Assembly (NCBI GenBank): GCA_020848665.1
Contig: JADLHR010000423.1
Span: forward strand, 1 to 10,686
Length of the DNA stretch: 10,686 nucleotides
DNA from: Anaerolineae bacterium
Lineage (GTDB): Bacteria > Chloroflexota > Anaerolineae > Aggregatilineales > Aggregatilineaceae
Direction: 5' to 3'
Positions 1-6,821 of this stretch are shown in pieces. Under the pieces are notes generated by a model. It was not told the origin of the DNA and made no database searches. It saw nothing but the letters and a program-made list of their open reading frames with translations. Positions within the stretch are counted from its first letter, which is position 1. Every line of letters begins with the position of its first letter. The position numbers and the translations under genes were made by a program.

Positions 1-259
1 GTGGAACGATCAGCGATACGCCTGCGTCGCGCAGCGCGCGCACTGCCGGAGAATCGACTGGCAGCCGGTCAACTTTCGCTACGTCGGGGTTCTGAATCAG
101 GTAGCCGATCAGCGCGTCGTCCGGCTCAATCTCGTTCATCAGCTTCGGCGCCAGGCGGACCCATTCCATCGTTGTCATCGGCGCGGGCCGGGCCGGGCGG
201 TGGAGCCGGTCTTTCAGGCGGCTGAGCGCCTGGATGGAAGCGGTGAGCGTCATTTTCAT
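1..259 (-). CDS. N-terminal part of a GAF-type sensory/signalling protein (cut by window edge)
   Basis: The reading frame opens with ATG at 259-257 and stays open to base 1, giving 86 residues. That ATG overlaps the TGA of the upstream membrane-protein gene (ATGA), so translation is probably coupled. A second in-frame ATG lies two codons later. The first 30 residues are basic and look like a linker. The stretch DDALIGYLIQNPDVAKVDRL, followed by DSPAVRALRDAG and then VSLIVP, resembles the start of a GAF-like domain. From memory, similar segments in Chloroflexi proteins are followed by a SpoIIE/PP2C phosphatase or a kinase output domain. That output lies outside the window, so the enzymatic role is inference. 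In related proteins I recall the membrane module and this GAF region fused in one polypeptide; here they are two genes. Confidence 0.6.
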   Translation of the reverse strand, partial: MKMTLTASIQALSRLKDRLHRPARPAPMTTMEWVRLAPKLMNEIEPDDALIGYLIQNPDVAKVDRLPVDSPAVRALRDAGVSLIVP

Positions 260-1536
260 CCCCGCTCTCTTTGCGCCGGGCTATGCTGAGCCGGGCGCTT
301 GACCATCCACAGTGACACGTGCGACGGGTGAACGGCCTCGTCTACGACTGACATCAGGCCGGCCGTCAGGCGGTCGAGATCGACCTCGCTGCGCAGACGC
401 TTGCTGAACGCGGCCAGCGTCTGCTCGGCGTTGTACTTGCTGCGATAGAAGCGCCGGTCAATCAGGTTTTGCAGCCGGTTTCGCAGCGGGTTGAACAGCG
501 CCACAATCGCAATCGTCGAGGTGACCACCGCAAGGCTCGACTGCTCGCCCGTCAGATGGCGAAAGGCGGACTGAAGCGCCAGGACGCTTGTGATGTAGGT
601 CGCCAGCAGCACGGCGGTCAGCGCGCCATAAACCAGCGTGCGGTTGATGATCACGTCGATCTCGTACAGTCGGTGCTTGAAGATCGCGATTCCCATCGTC
701 AGCGGGAAGCCAATCGCCATCCCGAAAATCGCAATGGAGAGGATCGCGCTGCCCAGGTAGTACCCGCCGTCAAAGGACCATACGATCGCGCCGGCCACGA
801 ACGACAGGCCGATTATGACGGTGATGTACGCCAGCCACTTGACCTGCTGGCGCTCGTGCCCTGCGGCGCGGCGATAGCGCAGTATGACAGACAGCGCCGC
901 GAGCAGCGCGCTGATCTGCGACCCGATCTCGGCCACGCGCAGCGCGTCCGTCGCGCGGCGTCGCCAGATGCTTTCTCCTGCCAGCCCGCCGGACATCAGC
1001 GAGGGCTGGAGGATCGCGACGCATGTGCCAAGCAAGATGCTCAGCAGCGTCAGGCGCACCACCCACCGCCAGCGCAGCGTCAGCAGCCGTCCTTCCGGAA
1101 AGTAGAGCAGGATCAGCGTGAACATGAACGGGGGCATCATCAACAGGCCGAGCCAACCGGTCAGCCAGGCCGCGATCGGCTCGCCAGGCCATTGCCCTGG
1201 CTCAACCGCGCCCGCGCGGACAGCGTACTGCCACGCCATATCCTGCACTGTGATCAGGGGGCTGAGTCCCAGCGCCAGCCACCCGATCGGGTTGTGTGGC
1301 TTGCGCGTGGCCGTCAGCAGCCCGACGACGCCGTACGCGGGCGCTGCCGCCGGGATGATTACCGACCACCACGCGATCTCGATCGCCAGGTCCCGCCCAG
1401 TCAGGCCGAGCGAGGTGACGAGTCCTGGCGTGTTCCAGGTGCGGAACAGAAACGACGCCCCGAACAGCGCCATGCCCAGCGCCCAAAGGACGCGCGCGCA
1501 GCGCGCGGTTCGGAAGCGGGCGGCGCGGGCGGCCAT
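256..1536 (-). CDS. Polytopic membrane sensor-like protein with degenerate C-terminal signalling region
   Basis: This 426-residue protein has roughly nine or ten hydrophobic segments between residues 15 and 350, then a soluble tail. Landmarks are HNPIGW (81-86), FPEGR followed by RWRWV (146-159), HERQQVKWLAY (227-237), YEIDVIINRTLVYGALT (291-307), FNPLRNRLQNLIDRRFY (348-364) and YNAEQTLAAFS (368-378). These are familiar from the membrane input regions of actinobacterial and Chloroflexi histidine kinases and GAF/SpoIIE proteins. No kinase or phosphatase motif is present; the chain stops in what looks like the start of a GAF domain (SHVSLWMV). I chose ATG 1536 because GGAG sits 9 nt upstream and it leaves a 2-nt gap after the flavoprotein stop. 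A GTG at 1557 would add 7 residues and overlap that gene. It probably provides the membrane input for the downstream GAF protein. Confidence 0.75.
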   Translation of the reverse strand: MAARAARFRTARCARVLWALGMALFGASFLFRTWNTPGLVTSLGLTGRDLAIEIAWWSVIIPAAAPAYGVVGLLTATRKPHNPIGWLALGLSPLITVQDMAWQYAVRAGAVEPGQWPGEPIAAWLTGWLGLLMMPPFMFTLILLYFPEGRLLTLRWRWVVRLTLLSILLGTCVAILQPSLMSGGLAGESIWRRRATDALRVAEIGSQISALLAALSVILRYRRAAGHERQQVKWLAYITVIIGLSFVAGAIVWSFDGGYYLGSAILSIAIFGMAIGFPLTMGIAIFKHRLYEIDVIINRTLVYGALTAVLLATYITSVLALQSAFRHLTGEQSSLAVVTSTIAIVALFNPLRNRLQNLIDRRFYRSKYNAEQTLAAFSKRLRSEVDLDRLTAGLMSVVDEAVHPSHVSLWMVKRPAQHSPAQRERG

Positions 1537-1538
1537 CG

Positions 1539-2984
1539 CTACGCGCTCCGTTCCCACTCAGCCAGCAGCGTCGAGCCGAGCGCCTGCCATTCCGCGGCCA
1601 GCGGTGTGACGCCCAGCACGCGCAACAGCCGGCGCGCTGCCAGCCCGACAATCGCGGTATAGGTGGGGTAGGCCAGCTCCAGCTCGGCAAGCTGCTCAAC
1701 CCACATCCCGGCGGCCATTCCCGCCGCGACGATCTGCGATGCCTCGACTGCCTGCTCGCCGACGATATGCGCGCCGAGCACGCGGTGCGTGTCTTGCGAG
1801 ACGATCAGCTTGCAGAAGCCCTCGGTGCGGCCATCGATCACGGCGCGATCCAGCTCGGTGTACGGCACCGTCACCACGGCGATGTCGTGCGCGGCGCGCG
1901 CTTCCGTCTCGGTCAGGCCGACGGCGGCGTATTCGGGGTCGGTGAAACTGCCATGCGGCACGATATGATGTGAGTACGGCTGGCCGGGTCCGAGCACCGC
2001 ATTTTCCGCCGCGAGCCGCCCCTCGTAACTGCCGCTCTGGACCAGCATCATACGGCCCGTGATGTCGCCCGCCGCGAAGATGTGCGGCACGCTCGTTTGC
2101 AGGTAGTCGTTCACCTCAATGTAGCCGCGCCCGTTGCCGTTCAATCCGGCAGCGCCCAGGTTCAGACTCTCCACGTTTCCGGCCCAGCCGACGGCGAGCA
2201 GCACGCGCTCGGCGGTTACGCTGGGGCGCTCGTCGCCCTGCTTATAGGTCAGGCGCAGGATGTCTTCTTCGCGGTCGATCCGCTCGACGCCGCCGATGCC
2301 TTCGATGATGCGCACGCCGCGCATCTCGAACGCCTGGCGCATGACGGCCGAGATCGCTTCGTCTTCGCGCGCCAGGATACGCGGCGCTGCTTCAAGCAGC
2401 GTTACTTCAACTCCAAAGGCTGAGAAGATGGAAGCAAGCTGCGCACCGGTCGCCGAAGCGCCGACGATCGCAACTGACTTCGGAAGCTCGGACAGTGACC
2501 AGACGTCGTGGTGGGTCTGGGCGTGCTCGCTGCCGGGAAAATCGAACCGGCGCGCGTGCCCGCCCACTGCCAGAATGAACCTGTCCGCGCTCAGACGCTG
2601 TCCGTTTCCCAGCTCGATTGTGTGCGGATCGACGAATACCGCGCCGTCGCTGTCGCCGATGACACGAACGCCGGACTCGCGCAGGTGACCGATCAACTGC
2701 TTCTTCTCGTGGACCTGGTACACTACCTGCTGCGTGCGCGCCAGAAGCTGCGCGAAATCAACCGCTGGCAACTCGCCTTGCAGACCGTAAGTGGAGAAAT
2801 CCTCGGCGTCACGCATCAAGCGCGCAGCCTTCGCCAGGACGCGTGTCGGCACGCAGCCGTCATTGGTGCAGGTGCCGCCGAGTCTGCTGCGCTCGATGAG
2901 CGTGACCTGCGCGCCGAGTTCGCGCGCCCGGATTGCCGCCGTGACGCCTGCCGGTCCGCCTCCGATCACGATGACTTCAACCAT
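1539..2984 (-). CDS. FAD/NAD(P)-dependent disulfide oxidoreductase-like flavoprotein (MerA/Lpd family)
   Basis: This 481-residue protein has the normal length for class I pyridine nucleotide-disulfide oxidoreductases. An N-terminal FAD site (GGGPAG, 8-13) is followed by the redox-active pair C39/C44 in GGTCTNDGCVPT. The NAD(P) fold has GASATG (175-180) and an acidic E198 at the end of the next strand, which in this family favours NADH. The second FAD motif is AAGDITG (304-310). The C-terminal dimerisation domain ends in AYPTYTAIVGLAARR. In lipoamide dehydrogenase and mercuric reductase relatives this region is HPTxxE, with a catalytic His-Glu pair; here those places hold Y439 and A444. The substrate is therefore unknown. 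ATG 2984 is preceded by AGGAGG at 7-nt spacing, which excludes the longer frame reaching 3119. It is first in a unit with the two sensor-like genes downstream. Confidence 0.88.
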   Translation of the reverse strand: MVEVIVIGGGPAGVTAAIRARELGAQVTLIERSRLGGTCTNDGCVPTRVLAKAARLMRDAEDFSTYGLQGELPAVDFAQLLARTQQVVYQVHEKKQLIGHLRESGVRVIGDSDGAVFVDPHTIELGNGQRLSADRFILAVGGHARRFDFPGSEHAQTHHDVWSLSELPKSVAIVGASATGAQLASIFSAFGVEVTLLEAAPRILAREDEAISAVMRQAFEMRGVRIIEGIGGVERIDREEDILRLTYKQGDERPSVTAERVLLAVGWAGNVESLNLGAAGLNGNGRGYIEVNDYLQTSVPHIFAAGDITGRMMLVQSGSYEGRLAAENAVLGPGQPYSHHIVPHGSFTDPEYAAVGLTETEARAAHDIAVVTVPYTELDRAVIDGRTEGFCKLIVSQDTHRVLGAHIVGEQAVEASQIVAAGMAAGMWVEQLAELELAYPTYTAIVGLAARRLLRVLGVTPLAAEWQALGSTLLAEWERSA

Positions 2985-3077
2985 GCGCTCGCCTCCTGCC
3001 TTGTGCTCGTGCGCGGTGCGCGCAATCTGTTGTCGATTCTGCGACAGACGGCAGGCGCGCAGCGACCGATATTCGAT

Positions 3078-3091
3078 GGAGCGCGCGCTCC
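3078..3091. repeat. Perfect 14-bp GC palindrome upstream of the flavoprotein gene
   Basis: GGAGCGCGCGCTCC is its own reverse complement and lies about 95 bases before the flavoprotein start, between the operon terminator and that gene. It could be an operator, but in GC-rich DNA such a palindrome is expected by chance about once in a window of this size. I found no convincing -10/-35 pair around it. The rest of the 2985-3117 gap holds only the AGGAGG ribosome-binding site of the flavoprotein gene. Confidence 0.2.
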
Positions 3092-3117
3092 GACTTTTGA
3101 CGGAGATCGGCGCAGAC

Positions 3118-3156
3118 AAAAACAGCCGTGCGAGCGAGAGCGCCGGCGCGGCTGTT
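3118..3156 (-). terminator. Rho-independent terminator closing the nirK operon
   Basis: Read leftward, an 11-bp stem (AACAGCCGCGC at 3156-3146 against GCACGGCTGTT at 3131-3121, with a single A-C mismatch) is followed directly by a run of T including 3120-3118. The loop is 14 nt. It lies 27 bases past the stop of the NnrS-like gene and separates that operon from the flavoprotein unit. No T run follows on the opposite strand, so it acts for leftward transcription only. Confidence 0.8.
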
Positions 3157-3182
3157 CTGAGCGATGGAGCAGGAGGATCGAG

Positions 3183-4349
3183 TTACGGGTGGGCGGCGCC
3201 AGGATCGGCCGGCGCGGCATGGCTCAACCCGGCCGGCTGCGTGGCGCGTTGGCGTGCAGCCCGCTGGCCGGACCGGATCGCGGCGGCCAGCAAGATCAGG
3301 AACAGCACCAGCGCGGTTTCATTTCCCAGGCCGCCCCAGCGCCGGGCGGCCGCGCTCCCGGCCAGGTCTCCACCGACGCGCAGGATCAGGCTGGTGTGCA
3401 GCAGCGCGAGATGCGCGTAGAAGCGCGGGTGATAGGGCACGGCCAGCCGCGCGACCGCCGGGATGATGATCGGCGCATGGCCGAAGATCATCGAGAAGAC
3501 GAAGCCAAGCAGCACGCTGTGCAGGATCGCGTCGTAAGCGTAGATCGCGCCATCGAAGCTGTAGGCCAGCGCCAGCCCGCCGCTAATCCCCAGCCACGCG
3601 TAGCCTGCCAGCAGGCAGACCGCCATGAACCGCGTCAGGCCGCGCTGGCGGACGGTGCGCCGGGTGATGTCAAAGCGCCACAGCCAGGCCGCTAGCGCCA
3701 GCATCCCCGCGCCGGACAGGCGCACGCCCAGCCCCAGGTTGTCCAGCGTGGCCGCCACGCCGCCGAGGTAGAGCGCAGTCGTGGCGACGAACAGCGCCGT
3801 TCGCCCGCGTGTTGGGCGGATCATGCGCGCCAGCTCCAGGCGCTCGCCGACGATCGTCAGCACGAGAAACGCAATCCACCACGGCACGGCCTGCGCGACG
3901 GTTGCGCCGCCGGTCCAACGCGCGTTGCCGATCAGCAGCGCGTAGGCGCCCAACCCCATCGTGATTGTGAACAGCGTTGGCTGGCGCCAGATCACGACCG
4001 CGTAGACGACGACCAGCGCGAGGCTGCCCGCCGTCAGCGCCATGCGACCGGGCGCGCTGCCGGGGTCGAGTACCAGCAGCAGCGCGCCCAGCACGCAGAG
4101 CAGCGGCGCCGCGAAGGCCAGCCGTGCGCGCCGGGTGCGCGCGCCAGTCGTCAGCGCGACGGCGCGCTCGACGCCGATCACTGCGCCGAAAAAGCCCGCG
4201 ACCATCAACGCGCCGTGCACGCTGTGGGTCCCCGCCTCGACTTCCGGCAATTGCCAGCCTAGCCGTTGCAGGCCGCCATAGAGCGCCGCCGTCAGGATGA
4301 TCCCGATGGCGGCGCCGGCGGCAGCGCGGGTGATCCGGTAAGAGCTCAT
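3183..4349 (-). CDS. NnrS-like polytopic membrane protein
   Basis: This 388-residue, very hydrophobic protein has about ten to twelve membrane segments and a short basic, proline/alanine-rich tail. Histidines cluster in or beside membrane segments: H42 and H45 (GTHSVHGALMVAGFFG), H277 (DAILHSVLLGF), H291 (MIFGHAPIIIPAV), and H307, H313 and H318 (PYHPRFYAHLALLH). The pattern, with GERLELARM at 168-176, suits the NnrS type. NnrS is a heme- and copper-containing membrane protein found in denitrifiers and linked to resistance to NO and nitrosative stress. The assignment rests on pattern and neighbours; a distant heme-copper or unnamed membrane family is possible. ATG 4349 was chosen because the longer frame adds a basic segment overlapping the DUF2249 gene. 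The start lies 20 nt after that gene's stop, but the ribosome-binding site is weak. It is last in the operon. Confidence 0.65.
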   Translation of the reverse strand: MSSYRITRAAAGAAIGIILTAALYGGLQRLGWQLPEVEAGTHSVHGALMVAGFFGAVIGVERAVALTTGARTRRARLAFAAPLLCVLGALLLVLDPGSAPGRMALTAGSLALVVVYAVVIWRQPTLFTITMGLGAYALLIGNARWTGGATVAQAVPWWIAFLVLTIVGERLELARMIRPTRGRTALFVATTALYLGGVAATLDNLGLGVRLSGAGMLALAAWLWRFDITRRTVRQRGLTRFMAVCLLAGYAWLGISGGLALAYSFDGAIYAYDAILHSVLLGFVFSMIFGHAPIIIPAVARLAVPYHPRFYAHLALLHTSLILRVGGDLAGSAAARRWGGLGNETALVLFLILLAAAIRSGQRAARQRATQPAGLSHAAPADPGAAHP

Positions 4350-4369
4350 CGTGCGCGCGCTCTGTGCTG

Positions 4370-4621
4370 CTAGGCCGTGTCTGCCGTACGCTTGCCGATC
4401 CGCACGCGCCACACGGCCGGACCTTCTTCGAGGTAATCCCACGTGAATTCGTTCTCGCGCTCAAACATCATCTGATAGCGCAGCGGCTTCGGGTTGTGGT
4501 CGTTGATCAGCTCGAACGCCTCGCCAGGCTTCAGGTCGTCGAACGTCTGAAAGATGGTCGGGTGCTTCTGCGCGGGCGGGACGGTCCGAATGTCGAGCGT
4601 AAGCTTGGTGGTTGTTTCCAT
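4370..4621 (-). CDS. DUF2249 domain-containing protein
   Basis: This small soluble protein of 83 residues is essentially one DUF2249 domain. Typical features are LDIRTVPPAQKHPTIF (9-24), the turn PGEAFELINDHNPKPL (32-47) with H42, and FTWDYLEEGP followed by WRVRIG (59-76). The molecular function of the family is not established. Such proteins often sit beside Crp/Fnr regulators, NnrS, hemerythrin-like or nitrite/NO reductase genes, which fits here. ATG 4621 is preceded by AAGGAG at 12-nt spacing, slightly long; the longer frame from 4687 has no better start. The 90-base gap before it (4622-4711) shows neither a clear promoter nor a terminator, so I place the gene in the nirK operon. Confidence 0.85.
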   Translation of the reverse strand: METTTKLTLDIRTVPPAQKHPTIFQTFDDLKPGEAFELINDHNPKPLRYQMMFERENEFTWDYLEEGPAVWRVRIGKRTADTA

Positions 4622-4711
4622 GAGACTGCGATGCTCCTTGTGCTGTTGGTGGTTGAATCTCTCTCGGACGAGATAAAAGACGGACAATCGAAACGGACAG
4701 GAAAACGGCGC

Positions 4712-5023
4712 TTACAGCCAGCCGAGCGCCTGCTTGGCGGCCAGCGACATCATCATGGGGGTCCAGGCCGGACTCCACACCAGCTCGATCTGGACGCTGC
4801 GCGAGCCGGTTGCCTCCTCGACCGCGTAGGTTGCTTCGGCGGTGATGTGCGCACCGAGCGGACAGGCCGGGGTGGTCATCGTCATCGTGACCTGTATGTG
4901 CTCGCCGAGAATCTGCACGTCATAGACCAGCCCCAGATCGACGATGTTGATGCCCAGCTCCGGGTCGATGACCGTGCGCAGCGCCTCGGTGACGGCTTCT
5001 TCGGTGAGTGTAGTGAGAGTCAT
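4712..5023 (-). CDS. MIP18/DUF59 family iron-sulfur cluster assembly protein
   Basis: This 103-residue protein is a single MIP18 (DUF59) domain, the family of SufT, PaaD and eukaryotic CIA2. It has DPELGINIVDLGLVYDV (20-36), the strand pair leading to TTPACPLGAHI with the conserved cysteine C54, and a C-terminal WSPAWTP segment (83-89). Family members help mature or deliver Fe-S clusters to client proteins in the cytoplasm. The possible local client is the ferredoxin encoded at the head of the operon, and cluster repair after NO damage is a plausible job; both are inference. ATG 5023 has AGGAG at 5037-5033, 9 nt upstream. A perfect hairpin lies directly before this ribosome-binding site. Confidence 0.88.
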   Translation of the reverse strand: MTLTTLTEEAVTEALRTVIDPELGINIVDLGLVYDVQILGEHIQVTMTMTTPACPLGAHITAEATYAVEEATGSRSVQIELVWSPAWTPMMMSLAAKQALGWL

Positions 5024-5039
5024 ATGCGCTCGCTCCTGC

Positions 5040-5071
5040 GGGCGGCGGATTGCCTGTGCGCTCCGCCGCCC
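5040..5071 (-). promoter_or_regulatory. Intercistronic hairpin between nirK and the MIP18 gene
   Basis: GGGCGGCGGA (5040-5049) and TCCGCCGCCC (5062-5071) form a perfect 10-bp GC-rich stem with a 12-nt loop. It lies 29 bases after the nirK stop and ends 2 nt before the AGGAG of the next gene. No T run follows, so it is not a standard terminator. It may protect the nirK 3' end, mark an RNA processing point, or limit translation of the downstream genes. Confidence 0.55.
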
Positions 5072-5100
5072 TGCGATCTGTCGCGGTGGTGGCGCTGGCG

Positions 5101-6507
5101 CTAGTGGCCGGAGCCGTGCGTCAGCGTCCCGTTGAAGATGTCGGGCTGATCCTCGCCTTCGACGTAGAGGTAGCCCATCAGCCCGCGCTCGGCCCGGCTG
5201 AGCGCGTGGTCAACCAGGATATAGCGCCCTGGTACCTCGGTCTTGAACTCGATCATTGTCGCGCCGCCAGCCGGGACCAGTGTCGTCTGCACGTCGGTCA
5301 GCGGCGGGCTGGTCAGCGACGCCTGGTCATAGACGCGGTCGAAGATCTCGCCGATGACGTGGAAAGACGAGATGAAGTTTGGCCCGCCGACGCCGAAGAA
5401 GATCCGGACGGTCTCGCCCAGGTCGGCGTGCAGAGCGTGCGCGTCGCTCGTCAGGGCGTTGGCCGCGCCGTTGAAGACGAAGTATTCCGGCTGCTCGTCG
5501 AGCATCTTCTCGTGACTGAAGTTGACATACCCGGTGGCGCCGTAGGGCTCCTCGGTGTAGACCTCGCCCTGCATCACATAGAACTCACGATCGACCGGCG
5601 GCAGGCCCTCCTCCGGCTCGACCAGGATCAGGCCGTACATTCCCATGGCGATATGATGGGCGACGCTTGGCGTGGCGCAGTGGTACACGAACAGACCAGG
5701 GTTGAGCGCCTTGAATGAGAAGGTTGTCTCCTCTCCAGGGCCGAGATTGCTGAAGACCGCGCCGCCGCCCGGCCCGGTTGCCGCGTGGAAGTCCAGCGAG
5801 TGCGGAAACTGGCTCGACGAGGCGTTGCGGAAGTTCACCTGGACTGTATCGCCCACGCGCACGCGGATCATCGGGCCGGGCACTGTCCCGTTGAAAGTGA
5901 AGTAGCTCATCACGGTGCCGTCCGCTAACTGGCCGAGCACTTCCTCGGCGACCAGATCGACTTCGACGGTCTGCGGCTCGCGGGCGGGCAGCGGGGCCGG
6001 AACATCCGACGGATCGCGCGACATATCCGCGCCGGTGGCTTCCGCCTGCTCTGTCGTACCGACCACCAGCTTGCCGAGCATCCCGGCGGCTTTGTGCCCT
6101 GGGACCGAGCAGTAGTAGATGAACGTGCCGGTCTGGTCGACCGTGAACGTGATCGAGTCTTCCTCGCCGCGATCAGCGAACTGCCGGGTGGCGGCGTTAA
6201 ACTCGTCGATCACCACGTCGTGCAGCATCCCGTCATCGTTGATCAGTGTGATCTTGACAACATCGCCGGGGCGCGCGCGGAGCGTGGGGTTGATCACGCC
6301 GTCGATGTCGCCACCCTTGCCGACAAACACGAGCTGACCTGTGCCGCCGCCCGTGACGAGCGTATATTCGACGGTCGCCGCGCTGGCATTCGGAACAGAC
6401 GAAGGCGCGTCGCTTTGCGCCAGCGACATCCCGGCGCTGATCGTCAGCGCCAGGCCGAGCAGAATTGCGGTGCTGAGTAGAATTGCCAGTACGGAACGAT
6501 GCTTCAT
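5101..6507 (-). CDS. nirK: Copper-containing nitrite reductase, AniA-type, with N-terminal cupredoxin domain
   Basis: It reduces nitrite to NO outside the cytoplasmic membrane. The 468-residue chain starts with a signal peptide (hydrophobic 5-24, probable cleavage near SLA-Q, 28-31). An extra cupredoxin domain (about 45-150) carries a type 1 copper set H96, C133, H138, M143 in YYCSVPGHKAAGM. After an acidic, proline-containing linker comes the two-domain NirK core (about 180-455). There H236, C277, H285 and M290 fit type 1 copper; H241, H276 and H434 fit type 2 copper; D239 and H383 are the catalytic pair. The motifs YHCATPSVAHHIAMGMYGL, SSFHVIGEIFDRVY and VDHAL match the AniA class rather than the Alcaligenes/Achromobacter class. 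The fused cupredoxin could deliver electrons to the core, as proposed for the similar arrangement in Hyphomicrobium denitrificans. The start lies 10 nt after the ferredoxin stop. Confidence 0.96.
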   Translation of the reverse strand: MKHRSVLAILLSTAILLGLALTISAGMSLAQSDAPSSVPNASAATVEYTLVTGGGTGQLVFVGKGGDIDGVINPTLRARPGDVVKITLINDDGMLHDVVIDEFNAATRQFADRGEEDSITFTVDQTGTFIYYCSVPGHKAAGMLGKLVVGTTEQAEATGADMSRDPSDVPAPLPAREPQTVEVDLVAEEVLGQLADGTVMSYFTFNGTVPGPMIRVRVGDTVQVNFRNASSSQFPHSLDFHAATGPGGGAVFSNLGPGEETTFSFKALNPGLFVYHCATPSVAHHIAMGMYGLILVEPEEGLPPVDREFYVMQGEVYTEEPYGATGYVNFSHEKMLDEQPEYFVFNGAANALTSDAHALHADLGETVRIFFGVGGPNFISSFHVIGEIFDRVYDQASLTSPPLTDVQTTLVPAGGATMIEFKTEVPGRYILVDHALSRAERGLMGYLYVEGEDQPDIFNGTLTHGSGH

Positions 6508-6517
6508 TATGCCTTTG

Positions 6518-6757
6518 TCACCTGGATGTTGAGTCGGATGCAGAAGATGGAGCGGCGTACATAATCAGGTACGGCAGCGCGATGGCGCGCGTAGGGCACA
6601 GCGTCTCGCACTGCGCACAGTAGGTGCACGTCTCTGGCGCAAGCACGATGGCCTTACCCGCGATCTGGCCGAGCGCGTTTTCCGGGCACTGCTCGATGCA
6701 CGCGCCGCAGCCCGTGCAGAGCTTCTGATTGATCACCGGTTTCCAGCGTGTGTTCAT
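6518..6757 (-). CDS. 2[4Fe-4S] ferredoxin
   Basis: This 79-residue cytoplasmic electron carrier has two complete cluster motifs: C14, C17, C20 and C24-P, then C44, C47, C50 and C54-P. The spacing CxxCxxCxxxCP twice is that of bacterial dicluster ferredoxins. The tail after residue 65 is short and unremarkable. It is the first gene after the predicted Fnr-type promoter and ends 10 nt before nirK, so the two are almost certainly co-transcribed. It has no signal peptide, so it cannot be the direct donor to the exported nitrite reductase. Its partner is not visible; feeding another cytoplasmic redox enzyme or serving an Fe-S sensing role are guesses. ATG 6757 has only a weak purine-rich GGTGG upstream. 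Confidence 0.92.
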   Translation of the reverse strand: MNTRWKPVINQKLCTGCGACIEQCPENALGQIAGKAIVLAPETCTYCAQCETLCPTRAIALPYLIMYAAPSSASDSTSR

Positions 6758-6786
6758 CGCGTGCCACCGCCTGTATCACCCAACGG

Positions 6787-6799
6787 TGCGCCCATCATA
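6787..6799 (-). promoter_or_regulatory. Predicted -10 element and start point of the ferredoxin-nirK operon promoter
   Basis: TATGAT at 6799-6794 (read leftward) matches the -10 consensus at five of six bases and predicts transcription from about 6787, leaving a 30-nt leader before the ferredoxin ATG. The hexamer 17 bp upstream (AGGCAG) is a poor -35, as expected where an activator replaces it. The start point is predicted, not measured. Confidence 0.6.
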
Positions 6800-6821
6800 G
6801 TGCACAGCCGCACAATCTGCC

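Noticed and set aside
256..1536. Calling the polytopic membrane protein a histidine kinase
   Set aside because: The membrane motifs resemble kinase input regions, but there is no H-box, N-box or ATPase domain in the 426 residues.
469..1662. Long plus-strand open frame (397 residues) opposite the membrane-protein gene
   Set aside because: Its product is rich in Arg, Gln, Asp and His without any recognisable domain. It lies antisense to a well-supported gene, the usual artefact of GC-rich codon use.
2985..3119. 45-residue N-terminal extension of the flavoprotein
   Set aside because: A strong AGGAGG at correct spacing precedes ATG 2984, and the FAD-binding strand begins immediately after it. 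The extension would also run into the terminator.
2508..3695. Plus-strand open frame of 395 residues spanning the flavoprotein start, the terminator and the NnrS-like gene
   Set aside because: It runs across an intrinsic terminator and two genes on the other strand, and its composition is low-complexity basic.
4622..4711. Possible separate promoter before the DUF2249 gene
   Set aside because: AT-rich patches occur but no -10/-35 pair at proper spacing and no Fnr-type box is present; read-through from nirK is the simpler explanation.
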